64,000 bases of DNA from Halopiger aswanensis (GCF_003610195.1 NZ_RAPO01000002.1:186001-250000), one strand, 5' to 3'. Shown: positions 1-8,662, numbered from the stretch's first letter. Program-made: numbers and translations. Notes: generated by a model not told the origin, from the letters alone.

Positions 1-268
1 CCTCCGGGACGGCCTCGAGACGATGGGCTTCGACGTGCCCGGCGACTCCCAGATCCTCCCCGTGATCGTCGGCGACCGGGAGGATGCGCTCGCGCTCGCC
101 GAGGGACTGCGCGAGCGCGATATCGTCGCGCCGGCGATCCGACCGCCCACGGTGCCAGAGGGGACGAGCCGCATCCGCGTGACGCCGATCGCGACCCACG
201 ATAAGGACGATATCGTCACCTGTCTCGAGGCGTTCCGAACGGTCGGCGACGAGTTAGGACTGCTCTGA
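1..268 (+). CDS. bioF: 8-amino-7-oxononanoate synthase, C-terminal fragment
   Basis: The gene enters from the left edge of the window, so only about the last 89 codons are visible. In the family this PLP enzyme joins pimeloyl-thioester and alanine to make 7-keto-8-aminopelargonate, the first dedicated ring-forming step of biotin synthesis in the cytosol. The fragment shows the family's C-terminal small domain, including the A-I-R-P-P-T-V-P run followed by S-R-I-R-V, which contacts the cofactor side in class II aminotransferase-fold enzymes. It ends 12 bases before bioD on the same strand, which supports both calls. The reading frame begins at base 2. Confidence 0.85.
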   Translation, partial: LRDGLETMGFDVPGDSQILPVIVGDREDALALAEGLRERDIVAPAIRPPTVPEGTSRIRVTPIATHDKDDIVTCLEAFRTVGDELGLL

Positions 269-280
269 GACGGACGGACG

Positions 281-991
281 ATGAACGAATCCGAACCGAT
301 CGACGCGAACGGACCGATCGCCGTCGTCGGCACCGACACCGGCGTCGGCAAAACTGTCGTCACCGCGGCCCTCACGCGTTATTTTCGTAAGTCGGATATC
401 GACGCCCGAGCGATCAAACCCGCTCAAACCGGACACCCGCCAGATGACGACGCCGGCTTCGTGGCCGACGCCTGTGACGACCCCGACGCCGCGACCTGTC
501 TCCGATACCTCGAGCCCGCGCTCGCGCCGCGGGTCGCCGCCGAGGTGGCCGACGAGGACCTCTCGTACGAGTCGATCCTGGCCGCCTGTCGACGCGAATG
601 CGAGGGAACGCCGCTGCCCCTCGTCGAAGGCATCGGCGGCCTGCGCGTCCCGCTGGCCGGCGACCGCGAGGTGATCGACCTCGTCGCCGATCTCGAGGCG
701 ACGGCGGTCGTCGTCGCGCGGTCCGGACTGGGGACGCTCAACCACACGGCGCTCACCGGCGAGGCCCTCGAGCGCCGCGGCGTTCCGGTCGCCGGAATCG
801 TCTGTAACGAGTACGAGGGCGCGTCGCTCGCCGAGCGGACGAACCCCGACGAACTCGAGCGGCTGACCGGCGTCCGCGTCGAGACGGTCCCGCCGCTCGA
901 GGGCGGACCGACGGCGCTGGCAGACGGCGTCGCCGACGCGCTCTCGACGAGGTTGTTCGATCGACTCGAGCGACTGGCGGCGGAGAGATAA
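281..991 (+). CDS. bioD: ATP-dependent dethiobiotin synthetase BioD
   Basis: This 236-residue protein should close the ureido ring of dethiobiotin from 7,8-diaminononanoate, CO2 and ATP. The P-loop G-T-D-T-G-V-G-K-T lies at residues 17-25, the K-P-A-Q-T-G substrate loop follows near residue 47, and a V-E-G-I-G-G-L motif is near residue 115. All three are diagnostic of BioD. Length is normal. The ATG at 281 follows the bioF stop by 12 bases, so the two are very likely co-transcribed. No other biotin gene is seen downstream; a diaminopelargonate transaminase may lie upstream of the window. Confidence 0.9.
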   Translation: MNESEPIDANGPIAVVGTDTGVGKTVVTAALTRYFRKSDIDARAIKPAQTGHPPDDDAGFVADACDDPDAATCLRYLEPALAPRVAAEVADEDLSYESILAACRRECEGTPLPLVEGIGGLRVPLAGDREVIDLVADLEATAVVVARSGLGTLNHTALTGEALERRGVPVAGIVCNEYEGASLAERTNPDELERLTGVRVETVPPLEGGPTALADGVADALSTRLFDRLERLAAER

Positions 992-1067
992 CGAAACCCG
1001 ATACGGACACGAACGCGGCCGCAGCACTGACTCGCCGACCCACAGACCGGTTACGCCCCGCTCCGGC

Positions 1068-1268
1068 TCACGCCTGGGGGGCTCGCGGCTCGCCGTCGAC
1101 CGTCATCGATCCGTCTTCCGCGTCCGCCGTCTCGGATCGGTGGCGCCGGGAGTCGATCAGCTTCGAGACGATTTCGGATTTGCGGTGTTCGACCTCGAGG
1201 TGGATTCGAAGGTTCGTTCGCTCGGCGTAGTGCTCCGCACAGAGTGGACAGCGTTGCTGGTCAGTCAT
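1068..1268 (-). CDS. small C2H2-like zinc finger protein
   Basis: A 66-residue protein with C-P-L-C near the N-terminus, then a helix ending in H-L-E-V-E-H, which is a C2H2-type finger (two Cys, then two His). The rest is polar and acidic and probably disordered. I chose the M-T-D-Q-Q start at 1268. A longer form from 1289 is open, but a TATA-like ACTATTAC at 1308-1315 lies only about 20 bases before 1289, and this places transcription start inside that extension. Small single-finger proteins are common in haloarchaea and mostly uncharacterised. A role in DNA or protein binding is inference. Confidence 0.7.
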   Translation of the reverse strand: MTDQQRCPLCAEHYAERTNLRIHLEVEHRKSEIVSKLIDSRRHRSETADAEDGSMTVDGEPRAPQA

Positions 1269-1367
1269 GGGCCCGTTCACCGTCAGCACGTGACGCGACG
1301 GAACGACGTAATAGTGTCGTTTAGTCTATGTTTCGATATGTCTCTCACGAGAGAGTGACCGATCCGC

Positions 1368-2897
1368 TCAGAGGAAATCGTTCAGTCCCGACTGGTCGTC
1401 GTCCGGTTCCGTCGTCTCCGCTGCGGACTCGTCCGCATCTGTCGCCGTGCTCGAGTCGATCCCACTGTCGGCGTCGGCGTCGGCGCCGGCACCGCTCGAG
1501 GCCGCGAGCGTCGCTTGATCGTTCTCGCTTTCGTCGCCGGTCGTATCGCTCGAGTCGCTCGAGGCGGCCCCGTCGCTCGCGTCCTCGGCCTCGAAGAACG
1601 CGCTGCCGGAGTGCTCGACGGTCTCCTTCTCGCGCATCTCCTCGGCGTCCTCGACGATCGACTGGACCTTGTTGGTGTCTTTCCCGCTGCCGGTGACGAA
1701 GGAAACTTCCTTCTCGTCGAGTTCGTAGGTCGCGGCCATTCGGACGGTCAGGTCGCGGTTCTTGCAGTGGTGGGTCATCGCCGAGAGGTAGGGGAGGATC
1801 TCTCGGCGGGCGGTCCCGACGCTCGTCCCTTCGCGTTCGGCGATGCGTTCGGCGATCGAGTCCCGGGTGTTGCGCGTGCCCTTGCTGCTGCCGAGCTTGC
1901 GCCAGTAGCTCGGCGGGCCGTAGCGGGTCCAGCCGCCCTTGGGTTCGCGCCGCGAGGCGGCGACGCCGGCGGTCATGTTGTCCGTCGCGTAGCGCCAGAA
2001 CGAGTAGTTCTGCGTCGAGCGGACGCGGCCGAGCCAGCGGTCGGCGTTCGCGAGGAACTCGTAGGCGTCGGCCAGTTCGGCCCCTTCGTAGTCCTTCGGG
2101 ACGTTGTCCTCGATCCAGTTCAACATCTCGTCGGGGTTCTCGTCGACGTCGTAGGAGGCCCGCAGCGCGCCCTCGGCGTCCTCCTCCTTGATGAGCGTAT
2201 CGAGGAAGTCGAAGATCCCCTCCGTCGTGTCGCGCTCGCTCGTGACGACGTCGTCGACGGTCAGGCGCTCGGTGTCCTCGGCGACCGCCTGCAGGTCGTT
2301 GACCGCCGAGCGCAGGTCGCCACTGGTCGACTCGGCGATCTTCTCCAAGGCTTCCTCCTCGAACTCGACGCCCTCGCGCCGGCAAATATCGCGGAGGACG
2401 GGGACGATCGAGCGCTTCGAGACGTCGCGGAACTCGATCGTCTCGCAGGCGTTCCGGAGGGAGTTGCTCATGTCGTAGAACTCGTTTGCCACGAGGACGA
2501 TCGGCTGGTTCGCGTTCTTGACGACGCGGGTGACCTCCCTCGAGCCGCCGTAGTCGGCGTTGCCGTGGAAGTTGTCCGCCTCGTCTAAGATGACCAGCCG
2601 GCGGCCGGACTCGCCGCCCGTGAGCGTGCCGCTCTTGGAGGCCTCACCGGCGACGCGCTCGATGACGTCGGCGCCGCGGCTGTCGCTGGCGTTGAGTTCC
2701 ATGACGGGCCAGCCCATGTCCGCGGCCAGCGCGTGGGCGGCGGAGGTCTTCCCGACGCCGGGGCTGCCGTGGACGATCACCGCATCCCGGTGCTCGTCCC
2801 ACGTCTCGGCCCACTCCTGCAACTGGTCGCGGGCCTTGTTGTTCCCGCGTACCTCCGACAGCGTCGTCGGACGGTACTTCTCGGTCCAGTCGGTCAT
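1368..2897 (-). CDS. rfcL: Replication factor C large subunit
   Basis: The clamp-loader large subunit opens the PCNA ring and loads it at primer ends, using ATP together with RfcS subunits. The protein has 509 residues: an AAA+ module (Walker A G-S-P-G-V-G-K-T at 44-51, Walker B L-V-I-L-D-E-A-D near 105), a lid and collar domain to about 400, then an acidic, Ser/Asp/Ala-rich linker. The extreme C-terminus reads Q-S-G-L-N-D-F-L, a PCNA-interacting (PIP) box as known for archaeal RfcL. The N-terminal W-T-E-K-Y-R-P motif is typical of RFC subunits and fixes the start. Confidence 0.95.
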   Translation of the reverse strand: MTDWTEKYRPTTLSEVRGNNKARDQLQEWAETWDEHRDAVIVHGSPGVGKTSAAHALAADMGWPVMELNASDSRGADVIERVAGEASKSGTLTGGESGRRLVILDEADNFHGNADYGGSREVTRVVKNANQPIVLVANEFYDMSNSLRNACETIEFRDVSKRSIVPVLRDICRREGVEFEEEALEKIAESTSGDLRSAVNDLQAVAEDTERLTVDDVVTSERDTTEGIFDFLDTLIKEEDAEGALRASYDVDENPDEMLNWIEDNVPKDYEGAELADAYEFLANADRWLGRVRSTQNYSFWRYATDNMTAGVAASRREPKGGWTRYGPPSYWRKLGSSKGTRNTRDSIAERIAEREGTSVGTARREILPYLSAMTHHCKNRDLTVRMAATYELDEKEVSFVTGSGKDTNKVQSIVEDAEEMREKETVEHSGSAFFEAEDASDGAASSDSSDTTGDESENDQATLAASSGAGADADADSGIDSSTATDADESAAETTEPDDDQSGLNDFL

Positions 2898-3033
2898 TGC
2901 ATCGTGGTAGGGGTGAGTCGCGTTTAGTGGTTGCGGAGCGTCACGCCTCGCCTCTTGGCTTCAGATCTACTCGAGACGTACCGCCTTCGTACGCATCGTC
3001 GCTCGAGTCCGTATCGAGATCGACCGAATAGCT

Positions 3034-3053
3034 ATTGGTATCAGATATCCAAT
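3034..3053. promoter_or_regulatory. imperfect dyad before the GNAT gene
   Basis: ATTGG-TATC-A-GATA-T-CCAAT is a near-perfect inverted repeat with one extra T in the right arm. It ends eight bases before the ATG at 3062 and covers the zone where the promoter and transcription start should lie. It could be an operator. This is inference from symmetry and position only. Confidence 0.35.
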
Positions 3054-3061
3054 CGGTTCGC

Positions 3062-3529
3062 ATGCCCTACGAGACGGTCTACGAACTGACCGACAGCGAT
3101 CTCGCCGACCTCCACGAGCGCTACCGAAACTACGCGTGGTGGGACGACCGCTCCCTCGAGGACGTTCGCACGGCGCTCGAGAACACCGACGTGGTCGCCG
3201 GTCTCCGCGACGAGCGGACAGGGGAGCTCGTTGCCGCCGGCCGCGTGCTGACGGACTTCGTCTACTACGGGAAGATCTACGACGTGATCGTCGCCGAATC
3301 CCACCGCGGCGAGGGACTCGGTCGGGACTTGCTCGAGGCGATCGTCTCGCATCCAGACCTCGAGAATCTCGAGGTGCTGACGCTGGACTGTCGCGAAGGA
3401 TTGGTCCCCTTCTACGAGGACTGCGGCTTCGAACGTCACGAGATGATCGCCGAACTGCCGGACGGCGGCGAGGAGGATCTCGTTCCGATGCGGTACGTCG
3501 GATCCGAGGGCGATTCGGAGTCGGCGTGA
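3062..3529 (+). CDS. GNAT family N-acetyltransferase
   Basis: A 155-residue single-domain acetyltransferase that should transfer an acetyl group from acetyl-CoA to an amine or protein. The acetyl-CoA loop is visible as S-H-R-G-E-G-L-G-R-D (motif A, R/Q-x-x-G-x-G), preceded by the beta4 strand I-Y-D-V-I-V, and motif B appears as V-P-F-Y-E-D-C-G-F-E-R. The substrate cannot be deduced. I used ATG 3062 (M-P-Y-E-T), not the first ATG at 3035, because the domain starts right there and the upstream codons overlap the dyad and promoter zone. It is isolated between minus-strand genes. Confidence 0.8.
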   Translation: MPYETVYELTDSDLADLHERYRNYAWWDDRSLEDVRTALENTDVVAGLRDERTGELVAAGRVLTDFVYYGKIYDVIVAESHRGEGLGRDLLEAIVSHPDLENLEVLTLDCREGLVPFYEDCGFERHEMIAELPDGGEEDLVPMRYVGSEGDSESA

Positions 3530-3566
3530 GCCGGACGACAGATCCCGCCGAATGCGGACGCACCGT

Positions 3567-4442
3567 TCAGCCCTTCGTCTCCGCTTCGGGCGCGTCGGCC
3601 GGATCCACGACCTCGCCCGTCTCGGGGTAGACGCCGACCTGCTCGCAGAGATCGCCCATCGGACACGCCTCCGGATCCTCGAGACAGGCCGGCTTGCGCG
3701 CTGAGCAGTACTCGCGGCCGAACTGGATCGACGCCGTGTGGCCGAACCCGCACTTCTCCGCGGGCACCTCGCGCTCTAAGACCGCCCGAACCTCCTCGTG
3801 GTCGGCGTCGGCCGGCGCGATACCCAGTCGTCGGTAGATCCGGTGGACGTGCGTGTCGACGGGGAAGACGCCGCCGCGGCCGCCCGCGAACAGGAGCACG
3901 CAGTCCGCCGTTTTCGGCCCGACGCCGCGGACCTCGAGCAGCGTCTCGCGAACCTCGGCGGGGTCCTCGTCCTTGACGAACTCGTCGAAGGCCGCCGCGG
4001 AACCGAACGCCTCGAGGACCCACTCGGCCGCGTCGATGATGATCTCCGATTTTTGATTGTAGAGACCGGCAGAACTGATCGTCTCGGCGAGCGTCGATTG
4101 TTCGGTGGTCGCGAGCGACTCCGCGAGGTCAACATCCTCGGCTCGCGGTTGCCCGCTCGCTCCATCTGCGTCGCGTTGCGACGCACCGCCATCATACCGG
4201 TCGATCAGCGCGTCGTGGGCCGGCTGGCTCGCCTTGTCGCTCGTGTTCTGGCTCAGGATCGTCCGGACGAGACAGGTGAAAGCGTCCCGTCCGCCGTACG
4301 TTTTCTGCCAGTACAGTTCGCCGAGTCGGTCGACGATCTCCTCCGCGCGGGTGTCGGCGGCCGCCGGATCGAACTCGGCGACGACGCCGCCCCCCGATTC
4401 TCCGCCGCTGATGTTGACGGACGGCTCCGTGTCCTCGCTCAT
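3567..4442 (-). CDS. nth: Endonuclease III, DNA glycosylase/AP lyase
   Basis: A 291-residue base-excision repair enzyme that removes oxidised pyrimidines and nicks the abasic site. The helix-hairpin-helix is seen as L-L-E-V-R-G-V-G-P-K-T-A, followed by the catalytic Asp in F-P-V-D-T-H-V-H-R. The C-terminal iron-sulfur cluster ligands are C-x6-C-x6-C-x5-C, one loop four residues longer than the C-x2-C of E. coli. A 28-residue low-complexity insertion with Gly/Ser/Asp sits near residue 100. The start at 4442 (M-S-E-D-T) is preferred; 4469 and 4541 are open alternatives that add a basic, low-complexity leader. Confidence 0.92.
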   Translation of the reverse strand: MSEDTEPSVNISGGESGGGVVAEFDPAAADTRAEEIVDRLGELYWQKTYGGRDAFTCLVRTILSQNTSDKASQPAHDALIDRYDGGASQRDADGASGQPRAEDVDLAESLATTEQSTLAETISSAGLYNQKSEIIIDAAEWVLEAFGSAAAFDEFVKDEDPAEVRETLLEVRGVGPKTADCVLLFAGGRGGVFPVDTHVHRIYRRLGIAPADADHEEVRAVLEREVPAEKCGFGHTASIQFGREYCSARKPACLEDPEACPMGDLCEQVGVYPETGEVVDPADAPEAETKG

Positions 4443-4620
4443 ACGACGCAGTCGGGACGCTGCGCTCATTGGTTTTTCTCTCGTGGCACGAGCGCGGTCC
4501 GCTCGAGTGAAAACGACAGTCGCGACGCGAGGGCCCCCCACTGCCGATCGCGGTCGCGTGAACGAATCGATCCCCAGTCATATAGCGCGACGGCCGCGCG
4601 CCGTCGCCGAGCGATCCAGC

Positions 4621-4806
4621 CTAGCGTCGCTGTCGGGACGGGTCGGCGACCTTGCAGGCGAACTTCTCGCCGCACTTCGAGCAGGTGCCCGATCGATCGT
4701 AGCCGTCGTTCAGGGTGCCCACCTCCGTTTTCGTTCGCTGTACCTTTCGATTGATATCGACGAACGTCTTCTCGGAGCAGTGAGGGCAGACGACCCGTTG
4801 TGACAT
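4621..4806 (-). CDS. small two-CxxC zinc ribbon protein
   Basis: This 61-residue protein has C-P-H-C near residue 7 and C-S-K-C near residue 42, the knuckles of a zinc ribbon, with a basic segment between them. It resembles small RNA- or ribosome-associated ribbons in size, but I cannot assign a family. The start at 4806 is supported by a TATA-like AATAAAT (reading on the minus strand) at 4831-4838, which leaves almost no leader; an open extension to 4848 would start upstream of that promoter. Confidence 0.75.
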   Translation of the reverse strand: MSQRVVCPHCSEKTFVDINRKVQRTKTEVGTLNDGYDRSGTCSKCGEKFACKVADPSRQRR

Positions 4807-4830
4807 ACTCTCCGATTGACGACATCCCCC

Positions 4831-4838
4831 ATTTATTG
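4831..4838 (-). promoter_or_regulatory. TATA box of the zinc ribbon gene
   Basis: AATAAAT read on the minus strand, 25 to 32 bases before the ATG at 4806. The spacing implies a leaderless mRNA, the usual form in haloarchaea. Confidence 0.5.
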
Positions 4839-4889
4839 TTTCGGCCACTGGACAAACAACTGAGACGAGCGAGCGTCGAAATCGCCGGA

Positions 4890-5309
4890 CTACTCGACGG
4901 TGATCGTCACCGTCGCCTCGGCCCCGTCGGCCAGCGCCGCGACGAGATCGCGATCGAAGCCCTCGGCGGCGAACTCGGCGCCGTTCATGATCGTTCGATC
5001 GTCGACGTACTCGCTCGTGCGGCCGACCGCGCTGCGCTCGTTGGTGAACTCGAGGTCGGGATCACCCCGCCCGGTCACCGAGTCGCGGTGGCCGTCGGCT
5101 TCGATTTCGAACGTAATCGTGGCCTCGCGGTCCCGGCAGGCCTCAGCGAAATCGGGATCGAAGTCCGCGGGGGCGCGGTCGGCCTCGATCGCGAGGATAC
5201 AGTCGCCCGCGGGGGTGAGATAGTCGTCGGTCGTTACCTCGAACGTGCTCGCGTGCTCGGCGGAGACGTTCTCGTGCCCGCGAGCGTGGATGACTTCCTC
5301 GAGCGGCAT
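4890..5309 (-). CDS. DUF371 family protein
   Basis: A 139-residue soluble, acidic protein. The opening M-P-L-E-E-V-I-H-A-R-G-H-E-N-V, the central T-P-A-G-D-C-I-L-A-I-E-A-D and a later V-G-R-T-S-E-Y match the archaeal DUF371 family, whose function is unknown. The start at 5309 is chosen because the conserved family N-terminus begins there; an upstream in-frame start at 5399 would add 30 non-conserved residues. It lies between a zinc ribbon gene and a phosphodiesterase gene on the same strand, with 80-100 base gaps. Confidence 0.8.
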   Translation of the reverse strand: MPLEEVIHARGHENVSAEHASTFEVTTDDYLTPAGDCILAIEADRAPADFDPDFAEACRDREATITFEIEADGHRDSVTGRGDPDLEFTNERSAVGRTSEYVDDRTIMNGAEFAAEGFDRDLVAALADGAEATVTITVE

Positions 5310-5409
5310 GGTCGTGTTCGGAAACGATGCCGCTGCGGGCGGAAAACGGGATCGAAAGCAACTGAAGCCCGACCGATTCAAACTCGCGTCGAACGCCAAC
5401 CGCCGGACG

Positions 5410-6753
5410 TTACAGCAGGCTCGCGCCGTCGAACTCGCCGCGGCTGTACTCGAGGTCCATCAGGTCGAGGATCGTCGGCGTGATGTCGAACAGGTCGGCG
5501 TCGCCGATGGTCGCGTCGGGGTGGTCGATGTACAGCGACGTGTTGTCGAAGCTGTGCATCCCGTTTCGCGGGCCGGTGTCGAAGATTTCGGCGTCGCCCT
5601 TGAAGCCGGATTTGAGGTCGAAGCCCTTGTTCGGGATCGCGACCAGATCCGGCGCGATGTCGTCGTGATCGCCGCGGAAGGCGTCTTCCTTCTCGACGAC
5701 GCGGTCGACGACCTTGTTCCCGTCGGGGCCCTCGAGTTCCAGCAGTTCGGACTTGAGCTGGTCGCGGACGTCGTCGTACTCGTCCTCGGAGACGGAGCCG
5801 CGCGGTTCGCGGCCCTCGAGGTTGATGTAGAACCGGCCGGGGATGAACGAGTAGGCCTTGGTGTCGTCGGAGATGTCGCCCAGTTCCTCGGGGTCGTCGG
5901 TCTTGAAGGAGAGCCAGCCGTTCTCTCGGAGCCACTCGTTGAAGTGGACCTCGTAGTCTAAGCTGGTAAAGCCGTGGTCGGAGGCGACGATCAGCGTGAC
6001 GTCCTCGGGGAGCGACTCGCGCAGACGGCCGATGTAGTCGTCGACCTTCTGGTAGAACTCGAGGAACTCGTCCTTGTACTCGCCGTCGCGCTCGTAGTCC
6101 TTGAAGAGGAAGTGATTGACTCGGTCGGTCGTCATGAAGACGCCGAAGAAGAGGTCCCAGTCGTCCTCCTCGATGTAGTGGCGGAACGCTTCGAACCGCG
6201 CGTCGACGGTCGCGTGGGCGTCCTCGATGAACTCCGATTTGTCCTCCTGGTGGCCCAGTTTCGGATTGACGTCGATCCGATAGTCGAGTCCCTCGAGGTA
6301 CTCGCGGACCTCGTCGGGGTGGGCGGCCTTCTCGAGGCCGGGCGAGAGGAAGCCCGAGACCATCCGCTGGACGTTGCGCTCGGGCGGGAACGTGACCGGG
6401 ACGTTCATCACGGTGGCCTGGCGGCCCTCCTCCTGGACGCGGTCCCAGACGCGGTCCGCCTGCACGTCCCGACCCATCGGGACGTAGGTGTCGTACGTGC
6501 CGACCTCGCGGTCCTGGAAGCCGTAGACGCCCGTTTCACCGGGGTTGACGCCGGTGGTCAGGGACGGCCAGCAGGCGCTGGATTCGGGCGGGACGATGCT
6601 CGAGATTTCGCCCGCGGTTCCGTCGTCGGCGATCGCCGCGAAGTTGGGGAAGAGATCCTCGTTCTCCGCCAGGAGACTATACGGCACACCGTCAACGCCG
6701 ATAAACGCGACGCGGGGAGCATCATCGCCCCGCAGTCGATCGAACAGACCCAT
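5410..6753 (-). CDS. alkaline-phosphatase-fold phosphodiesterase/nucleotide pyrophosphatase
   Basis: A 447-residue protein of the type I phosphodiesterase/nucleotide pyrophosphatase superfamily. The first metal site is in V-A-F-I-G-V-D-G-V-P-Y near residue 20. The catalytic Ser/Thr region is P-E-S-S-A-C-W-P-S-L-T-T-G near residue 60, and further metal ligands lie in V-A-S-D-H-G-F near residue 260 and in N-G-M-H-S near the end. There is no signal peptide, so it is cytosolic. The substrate is unknown; nucleotides, phospholipid head groups or glycan phosphates are all possible. The start M-G-L-F-D-R-L at 6753 was preferred over 6780 because a TATA-like GTATACG lies about 20-25 bases upstream of it. 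Confidence 0.85.
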   Translation of the reverse strand: MGLFDRLRGDDAPRVAFIGVDGVPYSLLAENEDLFPNFAAIADDGTAGEISSIVPPESSACWPSLTTGVNPGETGVYGFQDREVGTYDTYVPMGRDVQADRVWDRVQEEGRQATVMNVPVTFPPERNVQRMVSGFLSPGLEKAAHPDEVREYLEGLDYRIDVNPKLGHQEDKSEFIEDAHATVDARFEAFRHYIEEDDWDLFFGVFMTTDRVNHFLFKDYERDGEYKDEFLEFYQKVDDYIGRLRESLPEDVTLIVASDHGFTSLDYEVHFNEWLRENGWLSFKTDDPEELGDISDDTKAYSFIPGRFYINLEGREPRGSVSEDEYDDVRDQLKSELLELEGPDGNKVVDRVVEKEDAFRGDHDDIAPDLVAIPNKGFDLKSGFKGDAEIFDTGPRNGMHSFDNTSLYIDHPDATIGDADLFDITPTILDLMDLEYSRGEFDGASLL

Positions 6754-6931
6754 GGGCGGTCGTTGTTCAAGCGTATACAAGAAGGTTCGTTTCGAGACAC
6801 TCTTTTGAGAGGGGCGTGCCAGCGAATAACGTGGCGCCGATGGATTGGGGACGACGGACTGCGTTGGCCACGGGGCGCGGGTCTAGATCGTTGCGGTGAC
6901 CCCGGACTCGAGGCGTCGAGGTAACCCGAGA

Positions 6932-7057
6932 TCAGTCGTCGCGTTCGTCGTCGTCCGCGGGGGGCTCGAAGTTCGCGGGGACGACCGTCAGGTGATCGAT
7001 CCCGACGCCGTCGTCCGATTCGGGCGCGTCGTGAGCGGAGGGCGTGGATGCTGCCAT
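6932..7057 (-). CDS. 41-residue acidic microprotein
   Basis: A very short reading frame coding for 41 residues: a Ser/Ala/Asp-rich start, a core D-G-V-G-I-D-H-L-T-V-V-P-A-N-F-E-P-P, and an acidic tail of Asp/Glu. A TATA-like TTTATTGG (minus strand) lies 27-34 bases before the ATG, the exact spacing for a leaderless gene, and this is the best evidence that it is real. I do not recognise the family. It ends about 180 bases before the phosphodiesterase start, so it could be the first gene of that transcription unit. Confidence 0.5.
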   Translation of the reverse strand: MAASTPSAHDAPESDDGVGIDHLTVVPANFEPPADDDERDD

Positions 7058-7083
7058 AACGGATACACGTACGCCGCGTTCCC

Positions 7084-7091
7084 CAATAAAA
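7084..7091 (-). promoter_or_regulatory. TATA box for the 41-residue microprotein
   Basis: TTTATTGG on the minus strand inside a locally AT-rich stretch. It is 27-34 bases before the ATG at 7057. A second TATA-like TTTTATA on the plus strand at 7165-7171 points the other way, towards the ParA gene, so this is a divergent promoter region. Confidence 0.5.
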
Positions 7092-7238
7092 TTACCCATG
7101 CTCATAATGCATGTGCCCCCGGCGGCGGGATAACTGGCGGGTATCCGATCGCGGGGGCGATCAGTTTTATATCAAACACATGAGTGGGGTTCGGTGTACG
7201 CGTTCGAGCGCAGGAGCGGCGTACGAGGGACACTCGAG

Positions 7239-8081
7239 ATGAACGGACTTACCGTCACGCTGCAGAAGGGCGGCGTCGGCAAGACGACGATCGCGACCAA
7301 TCTGGCCGATCGGCTCGCGGCCCGCGGACACGAAGTGGTGCTCGTCGACGTCGACCCGCAGGGGAGCGCGACGGAGGCGCTCGGCTGCGGCGAGACCTAC
7401 ACCGCGGACACGCACCTGGCGCACGTCCTCGATCCGGACGATCCGACCGCACCGACGGATTTGCTCCGGACGGACACCGAGCCGTGGGGCGTCGATCTCG
7501 TGCCCTCCAACGCGGCGCTCCATCGGGTCAGCGCGACGATCCAGACGGCCGACGACGGCGAGGCGAAACTCTACCGCTCGCTCGTCCGGCCGCTGTCGGA
7601 CCGCTACGACTGGATCGTCTTCGACGCGCCGCCGACGATCGGCCCGCTCGCGGACGCAGCGCTGGTCGCGACGCGGCAGGCGGTGTTGCCGATGCAACTG
7701 TCGAAACCGAGCGCCGACGCCTTAGTGCGGACGGTGACGAACCAGCTGTTTCCGCTCTCCGATCGCCTTCCCGACTCGGAGGCGATCGAGATCCTCGCGA
7801 TCGTCCCCAACCGCGTCAAGGGAGACAACGAAGAACGGCGCGTCCTCGAGGCGCTCGAGGACAGCCAGTTCGCCCGGTACTTGCCGGAATTCGCCGACTC
7901 GAGCCACCTCGATCGGGAGGACTCTCCGGGGCCCGGCATCCGCGAACGGATCGCGTTTCGGCGGGCCTACCGGGACGGGGTGTCGCTGGCGACCCACGAC
8001 GACACCGTCGACATGATCGACCGGTTCGACGCGCTGGCGGCGCTGGCCGACGAGACCGTCAAACCGAACGAAAACGAATAG
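7239..8081 (+). CDS. ParA/MinD/Soj family ATPase
   Basis: A 280-residue deviant-Walker ATPase. Motif A is L-Q-K-G-G-V-G-K-T-T at residues 7-16, with the signature Lys; switch I is V-D-V-D-P-Q-G-S-A-T, and A-prime is F-D-A-P-P-T near residue 130. Family members partition DNA or position protein complexes by binding DNA non-specifically in the ATP state. No ParB-like partner is adjacent, so this is an orphan ParA. The ATG at 7239 matches the family's start. The plus-strand TATA at 7165-7171 would instead give a leaderless GTG start at 7194 and 15 more residues; I consider this less likely but open. Confidence 0.88.
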   Translation: MNGLTVTLQKGGVGKTTIATNLADRLAARGHEVVLVDVDPQGSATEALGCGETYTADTHLAHVLDPDDPTAPTDLLRTDTEPWGVDLVPSNAALHRVSATIQTADDGEAKLYRSLVRPLSDRYDWIVFDAPPTIGPLADAALVATRQAVLPMQLSKPSADALVRTVTNQLFPLSDRLPDSEAIEILAIVPNRVKGDNEERRVLEALEDSQFARYLPEFADSSHLDREDSPGPGIRERIAFRRAYRDGVSLATHDDTVDMIDRFDALAALADETVKPNENE

Positions 8082-8106
8082 TGAGTTCCGGAGGCGATTC
8101 GAGCAG

Positions 8107-8640
8107 TTACTGGAAGTTCTCGTCGTAGAGTTCCTGGGCGTGCTCGATCGCGTCGTAGGCTGCCTGCTTGTCCTCCCAGCCCAGCGTCTCGACTTCCTTG
8201 CCCTCTTCGAGGTTCTTGTAGGTCGCGAAGAACTCGTCGATCTCGTCGAGTTGCTGCTGCGGGATGTCCTCGAGGTCCTCGATGTGGTCGTATCGGGGGT
8301 CCTCGCTGGGGACGGCGATGACCTTGTCGTCTTGCTCGCCGTCGTCGTCCATCTTCATCAGGGCGACGGGGCGTGCTTCGATGACGCAGCCCGGGAACGT
8401 CTGGTCCTCGACGAGAACGAGGACGTCGAAGGGGTCCTCGTCGTCGTAGTACGACTGCGGGATAAAGCCGTAGTCGGAGGGGTAGTGGACGTTGCTGTGG
8501 AGCACGCGGTCCAGCACGACGCCCGGCACGTCCTTGTCGTACTCGTACTTGTTTCGCTCGCCCTTGAGACACTCGACGACGGCGTAGATCTCTTCCGGCG
8601 GATTCGGTCCAGTCTCGAGGTCTTCCCAGAGGTTGACCAT
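8107..8640 (-). CDS. ppa: inorganic pyrophosphatase, family I
   Basis: A 177-residue cytosolic enzyme that hydrolyses pyrophosphate and so drives biosynthetic reactions. Family I signatures are visible: E-I-Y-A-V-V-E-C near residue 19, K-Y-E-Y-D, the Y-P-S-D-Y-G-F-I-P run, and the metal-binding D-x-D-P-x-D as D-D-E-D-P-F-D-V-L-V. The start M-V-N-L-W-E at 8640 fits the family, and a TATA-like element ending in CTTTTTG (minus strand, 8663-8675) lies 23-35 bases upstream. The longer form from 8709 would run through the promoter. Confidence 0.95.
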   Translation of the reverse strand: MVNLWEDLETGPNPPEEIYAVVECLKGERNKYEYDKDVPGVVLDRVLHSNVHYPSDYGFIPQSYYDDEDPFDVLVLVEDQTFPGCVIEARPVALMKMDDDGEQDDKVIAVPSEDPRYDHIEDLEDIPQQQLDEIDEFFATYKNLEEGKEVETLGWEDKQAAYDAIEHAQELYDENFQ

Positions 8641-8662
8641 GTACGTGAGACTCCACGGTCGA

